A stretch of DNA of 64,000 nt, taken from Streptococcus porcinus. Lineage in GTDB: Bacteria > Bacillota > Bacilli > Lactobacillales > Streptococcaceae. How positions within the stretch are numbered: position 1 is the first letter of the stretch; every line of letters begins with the position of its first letter. The DNA lies in the NCBI RefSeq assembly GCF_900475415.1, contig NZ_LS483388.1, positions 1,660,001 through 1,724,000 of the forward strand, in the 5' to 3' direction. Shown here one piece after another: positions 36,939 to 47,945 of the stretch. The notes below the pieces were generated by a model that did no database searches, was not told the DNA's origin, and worked only from the letters and a program-made list of their open reading frames with translations. The position numbers were made by a program, and so were the translations under genes.

Positions 36939-38078
36939 TTAAATATCTTCTAAAGCATCCTTCATTTTATCAAAGAAACCTTTTTTCTTTGGTGTGCTAA
37001 TTTCTTGGCCACTTGCTTGCGCAAAAGCTTGGAGAGCCTCTTTTTGTTTATCGTTTAGCTTGGTTGGAGTCACGATATTAATTGTAACATGCTGATCACC
37101 CTGACCTGCACCCCGAAGTTTAGGTGCACCTTTCCCTTTCAAGCGGAAAACTTTTCCTGTTTGTGTTCCTGCAGGGATTGCCATTTCAACATCTCCATGT
37201 ACAGTAGGGATATCCACCACGTCTCCCAAAGCAGCTTGTACAAAGCTAATGTTCATTGTATAGTAAATGGTTGAGCCGTTCCGTTCGAATTTCTTACTTG
37301 GAAGAACATTTAAGACCACGAACAAGTCTCCGTAAGGACCTCCATTAAACCCTGCTTCACCTTGACCTTGCAAACGAATCTGTTGACCTGTTTCTACCCC
37401 TGCTGGAATTTTCACAGAAACTTTATGAGTCTCTTTTTCATGACCTGTTCCATGACAAGTTTGACACGGTTCTTTAATTTCTTGTCCAGTTCCATGACAA
37501 ACATCACAGGTTACTTGACGACGCATCATTCCAAGCGGTGTTTGAGTGTCTACATTGATAACACCAGAACCATGACAGCGACCACATGTTACGGGACTAG
37601 TTCCAGGTTTAGCTCCCGAGCCCGCACACGTATGACATGTTGCTTCACGATGGTAAGAAACTTCTTTTTCAGCTCCAAAAATAGCTTCTTCAAAGGATAA
37701 GTTAACGCGGTACTGTAAGTCATCACCTTGTCTTGGAGCATTGGGATTACGCATCCCGCCACCCCCTCCAAAGAAGCTGGAGAAAATATCTTCAAAGCCA
37801 CCGAATCCAGAGCCATCAAAGCCACCGAATCCACCAGCACCGCCACCAAAACCACCTTGTGCACCTGCTGCACCATATTGATCATAAGCAGCACGTTTTT
37901 GTGAGTCACTCAAAGTTTCATAGGCTTCCTGAATGTCTTTATATTTTTGCTCAGCTCCAGCTTCTTTATTGATGTCTGGATGATATTTTTTTGACATCTT
38001 CCGATAAGCTTTTTTAATTTCATCTTGCGAGGCATTCTTTGATACCCCCAAGCGATCATAAAATTCTGTATTATTCAT
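36939..38078 (-). CDS. dnaJ: Co-chaperone DnaJ (Hsp40)
   Basis: A 379-residue protein: J domain with YHPDINKEA, a Gly/Phe-rich linker (residues 75-115), four zinc-finger repeats ([32 protein letters not shown]) and C-terminal substrate domains. It stimulates DnaK's ATPase and delivers unfolded proteins. There is no good ribosome site before the ATG; the 415-bp gap to dnaK holds a terminator and structured elements, so dnaJ may be partly expressed on its own. Confidence 0.95.
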   Translation of the reverse strand: MNNTEFYDRLGVSKNASQDEIKKAYRKMSKKYHPDINKEAGAEQKYKDIQEAYETLSDSQKRAAYDQYGAAGAQGGFGGGAGGFGGFDGSGFGGFEDIFSSFFGGGGGMRNPNAPRQGDDLQYRVNLSFEEAIFGAEKEVSYHREATCHTCAGSGAKPGTSPVTCGRCHGSGVINVDTQTPLGMMRRQVTCDVCHGTGQEIKEPCQTCHGTGHEKETHKVSVKIPAGVETGQQIRLQGQGEAGFNGGPYGDLFVVLNVLPSKKFERNGSTIYYTMNISFVQAALGDVVDIPTVHGDVEMAIPAGTQTGKVFRLKGKGAPKLRGAGQGDQHVTINIVTPTKLNDKQKEALQAFAQASGQEISTPKKKGFFDKMKDALEDI

Positions 38079-38169
38079 AGTATTAAGATATAAAAGTCGT
38101 TAATATCTCCACAAAAATAACAACAAGAGTCAAGTATTCGTCTCTAGAAAATTACTTTTATATGGAGTT

Positions 38170-38232
38170 GCGGCCCGTAGTATATTTAGCTGTCCGCCTA
38201 AATATGAACGACCGTGTTCAGCTTTTGAACAC
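38170..38232 (-). ncRNA. Candidate structured RNA in the dnaJ leader
   Basis: On the minus strand GTGTTCA-AAAGC-TGAACAC (38214-38232) is followed by ATATTTAG-GCGGACAG-CTAAATAT (38182-38205). The loop's GCGG can pair with CCGC at 38170-38173, as in a pseudoknot. The TGAAC arm can alternatively pair with a GTTCA downstream, so two structures exclude each other. I recognise no known family. Confidence 0.35.
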
Positions 38233-38279
38233 CACGATTCCTTTCTGTATGATTAAAAGGTAAACCTAATCAATTAGCC

Positions 38280-38306
38280 AAAAACAGAGGTCTGGTAAAA
38301 CCTCTG
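38280..38306 (-). terminator. dnaK terminator
   Basis: CAGAGGT / ACCTCTG 7-bp stem with 8-nt loop and T5 on the minus strand, about 190 bp after dnaK. Confidence 0.75.
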
Positions 38307-38493
38307 ACTTTGGATATTTTACTCATCATAGGCTGAGACAACACAACGTCTCACCCAAATATCGATCATTGTTTTATGAGACAACAGGAGAGATAATCAA
38401 TTCATTCTCAAATGATTATTTCCCTTTTTTCCAGTCTTAAAGCCTAATAATATAAGGAACTAGCTTAGATTGGGACTGTCTAACGGAATAAGC

Positions 38494-40344
<1,851 letters not shown>

Positions 40345-40406
40345 TTATACTAGGCTAGTTTAACGACTTGGCGGTCGAAAATGATTATTTATTAAATGAA
40401 TGATTG

Positions 40407-40946
40407 TTAATTATAAACAAGAACCATTGCTGGTCTGAGTAGTCTTTCATGAAGCTTATAGCCTTTTTGGAAAACCTCTGCAATGCTATCTGCTGGATGA
40501 TTATCATCAGCTGGCAATGTTTGCACTGCCATATGCAAATTATGATCAAAGCTTTCTGTTGCTACTTCTTCAATTCCTTCTTCTTTTAATGCCTGGATGA
40601 GGCTTTCTTGAACCATCACTAAACCTTTTTTAACATCGTCGGTTAAGCCTTCAACAGCAAGAGCACGTTCAAGATTATCTAAGCTTGGTAAGATTTTTTT
40701 AGCTAAATCCTGTGAACGATAACGTTGAAGACTTTGACGTTCTTCATTAGCTCGGCGCTGGATATTTTGCATTTCAGCATGGGCACGAAGGTACTTATTT
40801 TCAAAATCTTCTGCCTTCTCAAGTGCTAGTTCTAACTCCGTTTTTTCAATGGGTGCCTCAGTTTCCTCAACCTTTTTTTGCTCAGTCTCTTCGGTCACAT
40901 TTTCAATTTCTTCTTTTTGAATATCTTCTTTATCTTTCTTTGACAA
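40407..40946 (-). CDS. grpE: Nucleotide exchange factor GrpE
   Basis: A 179-residue protein with an acidic, charged N-terminus (1-45), a long dimerising helix ([32 protein letters not shown]) and a C-terminal beta domain ([34 protein letters not shown]). It releases ADP from DnaK. The start codon is TTG, about 8 bp after GAGG. Confidence 0.95.
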   Translation of the reverse strand: MSKKDKEDIQKEEIENVTEETEQKKVEETEAPIEKTELELALEKAEDFENKYLRAHAEMQNIQRRANEERQSLQRYRSQDLAKKILPSLDNLERALAVEGLTDDVKKGLVMVQESLIQALKEEGIEEVATESFDHNLHMAVQTLPADDNHPADSIAEVFQKGYKLHERLLRPAMVLVYN

Positions 40947-40989
40947 TTGAAGGTCCTCTTTCTTTGTTTTCTTTGAACAAGGTTATAAA

Positions 40990-42024
40990 CTAATGAACCT
41001 CGTAATGATTACTATTTAAATAGCGATAGTAATCTCTTAGTTTCACCGCCAAAATACGTCCCACCACGTTAATTAAACTAACATTTCGTCGATAATTCAT
41101 ATCAATGGGGCCTATTAGGCTAAGCAAACCAAATCCTCGATAAGGGATAAGAAATTTATAAGTCAAAAGACTTAAGTCTGCTAAAGCTGGTTCACTACTA
41201 TCAGCAACTTGAACGGTAGCCATCTCATTTTCCGCCATACTTTGGCGTATTGTCAAAGCTAAACTTTGTTCATTATCTAAATACTGATAAGTTTGTAAAC
41301 CCGCATAATCAAGGGCATGAACCTTACCATCTACAAAAACACTTTCTTGGAATAATCCCTTAAAAATATAATCAAACAAGTCCAAAACATTATCCGTTAC
41401 CGTGAAATATTTCTGAAGAACTTGAGGAATTTCAGTTCTTAGTTTGTAGTGAACATCCATCAGTTCTCGTCCCAGTAAACGTTCATCTACAATTTCCTTT
41501 AAGATGAATAAATCACGTTTTAGAAAGTTTTTAGGAATGGCAAACTGAACTGTAATTGGCTTAGATTCATCCAGATTAAGGACTGCTAAAGCATCATGAT
41601 TGGAAAGTTGAACAATTTCAAAACCTGTCAGCTTTTGCCTTGACGGCTCTACATCCAAAATAGCAACTGTATAACCTGTAATCGCAGCTAAGACATGACT
41701 TGCTTTTGCCAGTATATCCTCTAGCTTAAAGGCTTCAAAATCAAAAGCTTTTACAAGCTGATAGACATCTCTTTCATCAATACTGTCAAGATTCAAAGAA
41801 TGCTCGACAAAATATTTAAACCCTGCCGCACTAGGCATTCGTCCACTAGAGGTATGAGCTTTTTCTAACAACCCTAATTTCTCAAGCTTAGCCATTTCAT
41901 TACGAATGGTTGCGCTACTTGTCTCTATACTTGCTTGCAGAGCTTTTGATCCGACCGGTTCATGAGTTTGCGTGAACAAGTCAACAATCAAATTTAGAAT
42001 TTCATTCTGACGCTCTGTGATCAC
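40990..42024 (-). CDS. hrcA: Heat-shock repressor HrcA
   Basis: A 344-residue repressor that binds CIRCE. Winged helix: [60 protein letters not shown]. The C-terminal dimer and GroE-sensing domain ends [12 protein letters not shown] choose GTG 42024 because AAGGGGTG lies 7 bp upstream; a TTG two codons earlier is too close. First gene of hrcA-grpE-dnaK-(dnaJ). Confidence 0.93.
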   Translation of the reverse strand: MITERQNEILNLIVDLFTQTHEPVGSKALQASIETSSATIRNEMAKLEKLGLLEKAHTSSGRMPSAAGFKYFVEHSLNLDSIDERDVYQLVKAFDFEAFKLEDILAKASHVLAAITGYTVAILDVEPSRQKLTGFEIVQLSNHDALAVLNLDESKPITVQFAIPKNFLKRDLFILKEIVDERLLGRELMDVHYKLRTEIPQVLQKYFTVTDNVLDLFDYIFKGLFQESVFVDGKVHALDYAGLQTYQYLDNEQSLALTIRQSMAENEMATVQVADSSEPALADLSLLTYKFLIPYRGFGLLSLIGPIDMNYRRNVSLINVVGRILAVKLRDYYRYLNSNHYEVH

Positions 42025-42046
42025 TAACAATCACCCCTTTTCGGAA

Positions 42047-42073
42047 TTAGCACTCTATCAGTAAGACTGCTAA
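42047..42073 (-). promoter_or_regulatory. CIRCE operator of hrcA
   Basis: TTAGCACTC-N9-GACTGCTAA, one base off the consensus TTAGCACTC-N9-GAGTGCTAA, placed just after the predicted transcription start. Confidence 0.9.
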
Positions 42074-42084
42074 CTTATATTTCT

Positions 42085-42112
42085 ATTATACTCTTAATAT
42101 CCTACCTGTCAA
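42085..42112 (-). promoter_or_regulatory. hrcA promoter
   Basis: -35 TTGACA (42107-42112), 16-bp spacer, -10 TATAAT (42085-42090): full vegetative consensus. It lies between a CIRCE and a CIRCE-like element. Confidence 0.9.
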
Positions 42113-42123
42113 GAAAAAACCTT

Positions 42124-42155
42124 AAAAAATTAGCACTCTTTTTTTAGAGTGCTAA
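42124..42155 (-). terminator. Terminator that is also a CIRCE-like repeat
   Basis: TTAGCACTC-N8-GAGTGCTAA (42130-42155), perfect arms, followed on the minus strand by TTTTTT. It starts directly after the glucosaminidase stop and ends 12 bp before the hrcA -35, so it can be both the upstream gene's terminator and a second HrcA site. Confidence 0.75.
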
Positions 42156-42156
42156 T

Positions 42157-42744
42157 TCATTTATCGAATCGAGTCAAGTCATTATCTTCAATAACTTTGA
42201 TCAGTTTATTAGAGTAATCTTTATCGTAAGAATAGATGTAATCTTCAAGAGCTTGAGCAGGAGCCTTATAACCTTCTTGTATAGCTAACTCCCGATAGAG
42301 TTGTTTATCCCAAACTTGTCCTTTACGTAGAGTTGAAAAATAATCAGCAATTGAATTCTGCCAATCCGGATAACGGGTGAAACGAACAAAGCTATTATTT
42401 TGTTGAGAAGCAACATTTTTTGAAACATACAAGTTTGCAAATGCTTGACCAGGTCTAGCTTCCATTCCGAACAAATTGTGATAACGTGAAGCTAAAAGTG
42501 TTTGACCATTCTGGCTTTCCAACAAAATTTGACCAATAATAATTGACGATCGAATACCGTAAACTTTGGCATAAGGGATAACTTCCTTACCTATTTTTTT
42601 TATAAATTCCTTTTGGGTATAAGGAACTTTTACCCTTTTGTAAGCTTGATTAGAATGACTATTAATAACAAGCGGAAAGACACAAATCAATAGAAAGAAG
42701 ACAAGTATTCCTAAAAATACAGGTAGTTTCAAACGCGCTCTCAT
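42157..42744 (-). CDS. Glucosaminidase-type cell-wall hydrolase (GH73)
   Basis: A 195-residue protein with an N-terminal anchor (LPVFLGILVFFLLICVFPLVI) and a GH73 domain: SIIIGQILLESQNGQTLLASRYHNLFGMEA with a catalytic-type Glu, then FVRFTRYPDWQNSIADYFSTL. GH73 enzymes cut N-acetylglucosaminyl bonds in peptidoglycan. It overlaps the carboxypeptidase gene by 4 bp, so the two likely act together in wall turnover. Confidence 0.85.
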   Translation of the reverse strand: MRARLKLPVFLGILVFFLLICVFPLVINSHSNQAYKRVKVPYTQKEFIKKIGKEVIPYAKVYGIRSSIIIGQILLESQNGQTLLASRYHNLFGMEARPGQAFANLYVSKNVASQQNNSFVRFTRYPDWQNSIADYFSTLRKGQVWDKQLYRELAIQEGYKAPAQALEDYIYSYDKDYSNKLIKVIEDNDLTRFDK

Positions 42745-43496
42745 TGTTTCTCCTTTAAGACCTTAATATATTCTTCTAAAGAAAGGTTATGCTTTGTCAT
42801 ATATGCTGCCGATTTCTTACCCACATAGCGATAATGCCAATCTTCATATCCAACACCAGTACTCTCCTTTTTGTCATCCTTAAATCGTAGTACAAAACCA
42901 TATTTCGGCGCTAAAGCAATAATTTGTTTAACAACTGCTGGATCGCTTTGGTTTAGCTGATCAACCGTACTCATATCAATAGCTAGGCCAGTTTGATGTT
43001 CACTAGAACCCGCTGGTTGAGAGTAGGTTTGAACCAGTTTCTCCGCGGCTTCTTGTGTTAGATTAGGATCCTTTGCCATTTCCTGAGCAAGGTAAGTTTG
43101 ATAAAGCTGCGCCTGATACTCAACACTTCTATAGCCCGAAATAAGATGTTCCTGAGGATCAACAGCCTGAGCTGCCGCTAAGAAATCAGCTGTGGCATCT
43201 GCAATCCTTTTATCCACATAGATACCATTAATCTCCGCAAGTTCCGGATTCATTTCTTCTTTTGTATGGTCACGGTTAACTAAAACCAACTCCCAATCTT
43301 TGAGTGAAACCTTTGGTAAATCACCATCAGCTTTCGAAGGAGTTGTTACCTTTTTCCTGGTAACAGTCTGACTCTCTTGAGCCTTTTTAGGATTTAAAAG
43401 AGCGGCGTCACCCTTAATAAAGATATATAAGCAAAAAGCAAACAAAAGCAGGGCTAAGACCTGCATCAAAAAAAGTAATAACTTATTATTTTTCAT
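42741..43496 (-). CDS. VanY-family D,D/L,D-carboxypeptidase (DacB-like)
   Basis: A 251-residue surface protein with an N-terminal anchor (LLLFLMQVLALLLFAFCLYIF) and a VanY domain. Zinc ligands are in SSEHQTGLAIDMS and EDWHYRYVG. Such enzymes trim the C-terminal residue of stem peptides; the streptococcal DacB homologue acts as an L,D-carboxypeptidase. Which peptide it prefers cannot be read here. It overlaps the preceding phosphatase gene by 11 bp. Confidence 0.88.
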   Translation of the reverse strand: MKNNKLLLFLMQVLALLLFAFCLYIFIKGDAALLNPKKAQESQTVTRKKVTTPSKADGDLPKVSLKDWELVLVNRDHTKEEMNPELAEINGIYVDKRIADATADFLAAAQAVDPQEHLISGYRSVEYQAQLYQTYLAQEMAKDPNLTQEAAEKLVQTYSQPAGSSEHQTGLAIDMSTVDQLNQSDPAVVKQIIALAPKYGFVLRFKDDKKESTGVGYEDWHYRYVGKKSAAYMTKHNLSLEEYIKVLKEKQ

Positions 43497-44193
43497 TTGA
43501 TATTTTCTCTATAATCTCTTGGCCCCGGTAACGATAACTCATATCACCAATAGTTTTGATGCGAAATTGCCCTTCTTCAAAGTCAACAATAGTCACACTG
43601 CCGTTATCAATAAATTGTTTTTCACGGTTAGGATCAATTAACCACATAAAAGTTCCAATCGTCATACCATGACTAACAACAATAGCATTGCCACCTCCAG
43701 AATTTTCAATGGATAAAGCTATAGCTTCAAATCCTTCATAAATGCGTTTTTTCAAAACCTCCCAAGGCTCAGCCCAATTAGCAGTGTCGACCTCAACAAT
43801 ACTTTCAGCCAGCTCAGAATATGGAACATCACGCATGTCTTTTTTTCCTTCAAAGGCTTTAGTTCTTGGTAAAACCCCCATAAAAAGCTCTGCATCATAG
43901 GCACCATCTAAGCTACCAAAACACCATTCACGAATTCTTTTATCTCTAGTATAGGGGAGAAATTCATTTTCGGATTCCTTAAGAATAATCTCCATAGTTT
44001 GCATTGTTCGACCAGAATCGCTGGAGAAAGCTGCTTTAAAAGGAATGCCTGCATCTTTTAAGCCAAGGCCTAATTCTCGAATCCCCTCTTCTCCTTTTTT
44101 AGTTAAGGGGGTATCACTCCAACCTTGAGCGCGACCAATTGTATTAAACATGGTTTTTCCATGACGGGCAATATATAATCTCGTTTTCGACAT
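43486..44193 (-). CDS. Histidine phosphatase (phosphoglycerate mutase family)
   Basis: A 235-residue enzyme: RLYIARHGKTMFN holds the phosphorylated His, and FSSDSGRTMQTMEII, IREWCFGSLDGAYD and VVSHGMTIGTFMW complete the site. It is probably a phosphatase, not the glycolytic mutase. ATG 44193 follows GGGAGGTTAAG; 20 upstream codons are unsupported. Confidence 0.88.
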   Translation of the reverse strand: MSKTRLYIARHGKTMFNTIGRAQGWSDTPLTKKGEEGIRELGLGLKDAGIPFKAAFSSDSGRTMQTMEIILKESENEFLPYTRDKRIREWCFGSLDGAYDAELFMGVLPRTKAFEGKKDMRDVPYSELAESIVEVDTANWAEPWEVLKKRIYEGFEAIALSIENSGGGNAIVVSHGMTIGTFMWLIDPNREKQFIDNGSVTIVDFEEGQFRIKTIGDMSYRYRGQEIIEKISNEK

Positions 44194-44285
44194 CTTAACC
44201 TCCCAGATTCTATACATAATAAGATTATAGCATGATTTTACTTTTACAGGCAATCAAATCAACGTTTAAGATTATTTGTCGTTCA

Positions 44286-44311
44286 TAAAAAGACATCACC
44301 TTAGTGATGCC
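44286..44311 (-). terminator. Terminator of the CsbD-like gene
   Basis: GGCATCAC / GTGATGTC 8-bp stem, 4-nt loop, T5 on the minus strand. Confidence 0.85.
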
Positions 44312-44321
44312 CTTCATAAGT

Positions 44322-44471
44322 TTACTTTTCGAATTTTTGTTTGATCTTGCCAATTTCCTTTTCGACCAAGCCTTCAACTTCCAACTTTTTATCCCCGAGG
44401 ACTTTTCCAGCAGCCTCTTTAGCACGACCTTTTACTTCTTCAAATTTAGAATCTAACTTTTGTTCTGTCAT
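44322..44471 (-). CDS. CsbD-family stress protein
   Basis: A 49-residue protein, MTEQKLDSKFEEVKGRAKEA at the start, followed by AGKVLGDKKLEVEG, the repeat-like pattern of CsbD proteins (small, charged, helical, induced by general stress in Bacillus). Ribosome site AAAGGGAGG lies 8 bp before the ATG and a terminator follows the stop. It is complete and probably monocistronic. The molecular role of the family is unknown. Confidence 0.85.
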   Translation of the reverse strand: MTEQKLDSKFEEVKGRAKEAAGKVLGDKKLEVEGLVEKEIGKIKQKFEK

Positions 44472-44563
44472 TGTAAAATCCTCCCTTTATTTTCTAAAAT
44501 CTTATCACTTAAAAGGAAGATTTGCAAGGAAAAACAGTCATCAACAGACTAACTAGTCTATCA

Positions 44564-45901
44564 TTAATTCTTAAAGCTATGTATTGGCGCAGGAATCTGT
44601 CCACCACGTGCAATAAAATCTGCTGAGGAATTTTTATTGACAGACATGACCGGCGCCATCCCGAGTAAGCCACCAAACTCAATCAAGTCACCCACTTGAC
44701 CTTTAGGAATAATCCTAACTGCTGTCGTCTTCTGATTTATTACACCAATTGCTGCTTCATCAGCAATCATTGCTGCGATGGTCTGATATGGTGTATCCTC
44801 TGGAATAGCAATCATATCTAATCCAACTGAGCAAATTGCCGTCATTGCTTCAAGTTTCTCAAGATTTAGCGCACCATTTTGAACAGCAGCAATCATCCCC
44901 TCATCTTCAGATACTGGGATAAAAGCACCTGATAAACCACCTACTTGGTTGCAGGCCATAACACCACCTTTTTTTACAGCATCATTGAGTAAAGCCAAAG
45001 CAGCCGTGGTTCCGTGCGTTCCCACTGTCTCTAAACCCATTTCTTCCAAAACGCGCGCGACAGAATCCCCCACTGCTGGCGTTGGCGCTAAGGATAAGTC
45101 AACAATGCCAAATTTAACACCCAAGCGTTCGCTAGCCATTTGCCCTACCAGCTGACCAATACGGGTAATTTTAAAAGCTGTTTTCTTAACTGTTTCTGCT
45201 AAAACATCAAAACTTTCCCCACGAACTTTCTCCAAAGCACGCTTAACAACACCAGGACCAGATACTCCAACATTGATGACTACATCAGCTTCACCAACAC
45301 CATGAAAAGCACCTGCCATAAAAGGATTATCCTCAACAGCGTTAGCAAAAACAACTAATTTAGCAGCTCCTAGGTCTGATTTTTGAGCAGTTTCTTTGAT
45401 AATACGTCCCATATCAGCGACAGCACTCATATTAATCCCCGATTTAGTCGAACCAATATTGACAGAAGCACAGACTTTTGACGTTTCCGCTAAGGCTTGA
45501 GGAATAGAATTAATCAAAATGTCATCACCTTTTTGGTAGCCTTTTTGAACCAAAGCAGAAAAACCACCAATGAAATCAACACCAATTTCGTGCGCAGCTT
45601 TATCTAGTGCTTTTGCTAATGGTAGATAATTGGTAGCATCTGTTGCCGCTCCAATCAAAGAAATAGGCGTAACAGACACCCTTTTATTAACAATAGGTAT
45701 CCCCAGCTCAGCAGCAATCTCATCTCCAACAGCTACTAAAGTTGAAGCTTTCATTGTAATTTTCTGGTAAATTTTCTCTGCCGCACGATTGATATCAGGA
45801 TCAATACAATCTAATAGAGAAATTCCCATGGTAATGGTTCGAATATCAAAATGTTGCTCTTCAATCATTTCGATGGTTTCACGGACTTGTCTAATATCCA
45901 T
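44564..45901 (-). CDS. PFL family protein (UPF0210/DUF711)
   Basis: A 445-residue member of UPF0210, a family distantly like pyruvate formate-lyase in fold but without its glycyl radical. Signatures include [51 protein letters not shown] and [17 protein letters not shown]. It follows the ACT protein gene by 14 bp; the two are paired in many Firmicutes. Reaction unknown. Confidence 0.9.
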   Translation of the reverse strand: MDIRQVRETIEMIEEQHFDIRTITMGISLLDCIDPDINRAAEKIYQKITMKASTLVAVGDEIAAELGIPIVNKRVSVTPISLIGAATDATNYLPLAKALDKAAHEIGVDFIGGFSALVQKGYQKGDDILINSIPQALAETSKVCASVNIGSTKSGINMSAVADMGRIIKETAQKSDLGAAKLVVFANAVEDNPFMAGAFHGVGEADVVINVGVSGPGVVKRALEKVRGESFDVLAETVKKTAFKITRIGQLVGQMASERLGVKFGIVDLSLAPTPAVGDSVARVLEEMGLETVGTHGTTAALALLNDAVKKGGVMACNQVGGLSGAFIPVSEDEGMIAAVQNGALNLEKLEAMTAICSVGLDMIAIPEDTPYQTIAAMIADEAAIGVINQKTTAVRIIPKGQVGDLIEFGGLLGMAPVMSVNKNSSADFIARGGQIPAPIHSFKN

Positions 45902-45915
45902 TGGTCAATATCTCC

Positions 45916-46182
45916 TTATAGATTATGCATGGCATCAAAGATTGCTGTACTTTGGATATTAATCTTCACCTGAAGGCTTTCCCCAAAAGCATCAAACTCT
46001 TTACGTAACTGAGTAAAATCTTCCTTATTTTCACTTGACACAAGAGCCATCATTGTAAAATAATCATTTAATACAGTTTGTGAAATATCGTCAATATTTA
46101 GTCCTAAGTCTGCAATCTTTCCTGAAACTCCGGCGACAATACCTCTGTTATCCTGACCGACAACTGTAATAATAGCTTTCAT
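45916..46182 (-). CDS. ACT domain protein (UPF0237)
   Basis: An 88-residue stand-alone ACT domain: KAIITVVGQDNRGIVAGVSGKIADLGLNIDDISQTV. ACT domains bind amino acids or similar ligands, so it may sense a ligand for the UPF0210 partner encoded next to it. Ribosome site AAGGAGGTG lies upstream. Confidence 0.92.
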   Translation of the reverse strand: MKAIITVVGQDNRGIVAGVSGKIADLGLNIDDISQTVLNDYFTMMALVSSENKEDFTQLRKEFDAFGESLQVKINIQSTAIFDAMHNL

Positions 46183-46349
46183 GAAAGCACCTCCTTATAT
46201 TTGTTACATTTTACCACAAAAAAAACCATTATTCTAGGCTACTTAAACTCTATACCTCCTTGATTGCATCTTGATGTCAAATGTCACAGATACGGTGAAT
46301 TTTGTTACCAAATTGACAGATAATTTCAATATTACTGCTCTATAATGAT

Positions 46350-46430
46350 GGTTGGGCAACCAATTAAAAAGATAAGACAATTTTAAAGTTGCTGATCACA
46401 GCACCCTTCTCTAATAGGGGTGCATTTTTT
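46350..46430 (+). ncRNA. Candidate small RNA with terminator
   Basis: A TATAAT (46341-46346) is followed by hairpin GGTTG-GG-CAACC (46350-46361) and a terminator GCACCC/GGGTGC (46401-46423) with T6. TGCTG/CAGCA (46390-46403) competes with the terminator's left arm. No open frame or downstream gene on this strand uses it. The -35 is doubtful (TTGACA is 22 bp away). Confidence 0.35.
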
Positions 46431-46509
46431 ATCTTAGGCCAATCTTTTTTTAAATACTACTAAAAATGATTTATAGTTGCTTAGAAAAATACTGGTATTC
46501 AATAAATTG

Positions 46510-46535
46510 AAGAAAAAGCCCACTTCTTGTGAGCT
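46510..46535 (-). terminator. Terminator of the GlsB-like gene
   Basis: AGCTCAC-AAGAA-GTGGGCT stem (one T-G) and T5 on the minus strand, directly after the stop. Confidence 0.85.
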
Positions 46536-46536
46536 T

Positions 46537-46773
46537 TTACTTTTTACCTATTAGGTAAGATACTAATACAACAATGATAGCTGCACCGATAATAGAGGGA
46601 AAAAGTGCCATACCTGCCAAATGAGGGCCCCAGTTTCCAAAAAGACGTTGTCCCACATATGAACCTGCAAGGCCCGCTACTATGTTGGCTAAACAACCCA
46701 TTTGTCCGCCTTTTTCTGTAATTTTACCGGCAATCATCCCGATGATAGCGCCGACGATTAAAGATCCAATCAT
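46537..46773 (-). CDS. GlsB/YeaQ/YmgE-family stress membrane protein
   Basis: A 78-residue hydrophobic protein of three membrane segments: MIGSLIVGAIIGMIAGKITEKGGQMGCLANIVAGLAGSYVG, then LAGMALFPSIIGAAIIVVLVSYLIGKK. The family includes GlsB and transglycosylase-associated proteins linked to general stress. Single gene with its own terminator. Confidence 0.88.
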   Translation of the reverse strand: MIGSLIVGAIIGMIAGKITEKGGQMGCLANIVAGLAGSYVGQRLFGNWGPHLAGMALFPSIIGAAIIVVLVSYLIGKK

Positions 46774-46837
46774 AACTTTCTCCTTTTATATTTTCCATAT
46801 TATAACATAATCTAGCTTTATGAACAGAAAACCGACC

Positions 46838-47773
46838 TCAGATGAGCAAATCATCTCCTTCATTCATTTTTCTAAGGCTACGCATGATAAGCCAATCTCG
46901 ATACGAAATCAAAATAACAGAAATCAAAATCAATAGCATCCCTATAAGATCAATTGGATAAAAAACTTCTTTTAAAAGTAGAATAGCAAAGCCAACGGAG
47001 ACAACTGGTTCAATAGAAGCTAACAAACTACCATTAACGGGGCCAACCAAGGCTGTCCCTTTCAAAAAAACAGTATACGCAAAAATAGTTCCTATCCCTA
47101 TCAAACCAAACAAAGCTAAGAGATTATATCCCCCTAATGATAGCGGGTATTGCCAGGCTTGTGTAGCAAGTGGGAAAAAGATTCCTGAAAATAGCATCCC
47201 CAAACCAATTACGACCAAGCTTCCCCAATTTTCAATTAGCCGTATCGGAATAATAATATATAAAGCCGCGGTTACTGCCGCTAATAACCCCCACGTTAGT
47301 CCCTTTGGGGTGATGGCTAATTGTGACAGATGACCATGGGTAGCAATAATCAACGTCCCTAGGATAGCCAAAAACATCGAAAAACACTCACTTAACGACG
47401 GCCACCTTTTTTCGACAAGCGAAACATAAATCAAAATAAAAATTGGCGATAAGTATTGAAGTACTGTTGCTGTTCCAGCATTTGTGTACTGAATAGCATT
47501 CAAATAAGCGTATTGATTCATTAATAAACCAAAAATGGCAAATAAAAAAATAGCAACTAGCAACTTAGGATTAGTAAGTATTTTCTTAAGATTACTTTTT
47601 TGTGTCACTAAAGCTAAACCACACAAAAAAAGTCCTGACAATAATAAACGTAATGAGGTTAATAGATTAACATGGATACCATGACCCATCAAATATTGTC
47701 CTGAAACTCCTGAAATACCCCAAGCTATTCCAGCAGACAAAACCATGATACTTCCACTCCATTTTTTGGACAT
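46838..47773 (-). CDS. EamA/DMT-family transporter
   Basis: A 311-residue protein with ten hydrophobic helices in two EamA repeats (SIMVLSAGIAWGISGVSGQYL; GLTWGLLAAVTAALYIIIP). Such carriers export amino acids or metabolites; no substrate can be assigned. It is separate from its neighbours. Confidence 0.85.
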   Translation of the reverse strand: MSKKWSGSIMVLSAGIAWGISGVSGQYLMGHGIHVNLLTSLRLLLSGLFLCGLALVTQKSNLKKILTNPKLLVAIFLFAIFGLLMNQYAYLNAIQYTNAGTATVLQYLSPIFILIYVSLVEKRWPSLSECFSMFLAILGTLIIATHGHLSQLAITPKGLTWGLLAAVTAALYIIIPIRLIENWGSLVVIGLGMLFSGIFFPLATQAWQYPLSLGGYNLLALFGLIGIGTIFAYTVFLKGTALVGPVNGSLLASIEPVVSVGFAILLLKEVFYPIDLIGMLLILISVILISYRDWLIMRSLRKMNEGDDLLI

Positions 47774-47890
47774 AACTTTCCCTTCTTTATAACTAACTAA
47801 TTCTAGTGTAACACAGTTGCTTTGGCTTTAAAAGTACTCCTTATTTTCAATGTTTACTTCATTCCTCATCAATGTGATAGAGCTCAGCCC

Positions 47891-47925
47891 ATAATAAAAA
47901 GGAAGCAAGACTTCCTTTTTATTAT
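47891..47925. terminator. gatCAB terminator
   Basis: ATAATAAAAAGGAAG / CTTCCTTTTTATTAT perfect 15-bp stem with 5-nt loop; the T-rich and A-rich arms let it work in both directions. Confidence 0.9.
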
Positions 47926-47945
47926 GAATCTATTTCCGTGTTTTA

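Larger units (their letters stand above)
38079..38493 (-). other. 415-bp dnaK-dnaJ intergenic region with several hairpins
   Basis: In order of transcription: ATAATCA/TGATTAT (38394-38419), TGAGAC/GTCTCA (38334-38353), the dnaK terminator (38280-38306), then a structured block (38170-38232). No gene is visible. Confidence 0.6.
46183..46536. other. 354-bp gap upstream of the ACT gene
   Basis: Contains a candidate small RNA on the plus strand (46350-46430) and, at the right, the terminator of the GlsB-like gene (46510-46535). No protein gene is visible. Confidence 0.6.

Noticed and set aside
44225..44425. 66-codon minus-strand open frame overlapping the CsbD-like gene
   Set aside because: It is in another frame, crosses the terminator, and lacks a ribosome site, while the CsbD frame has one.
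46315..46346. TTGACA and TATAAT as a strong promoter for the candidate small RNA
   Set aside because: The spacing is 22 bp, too long for a normal promoter; only the -10 was kept as weak support.
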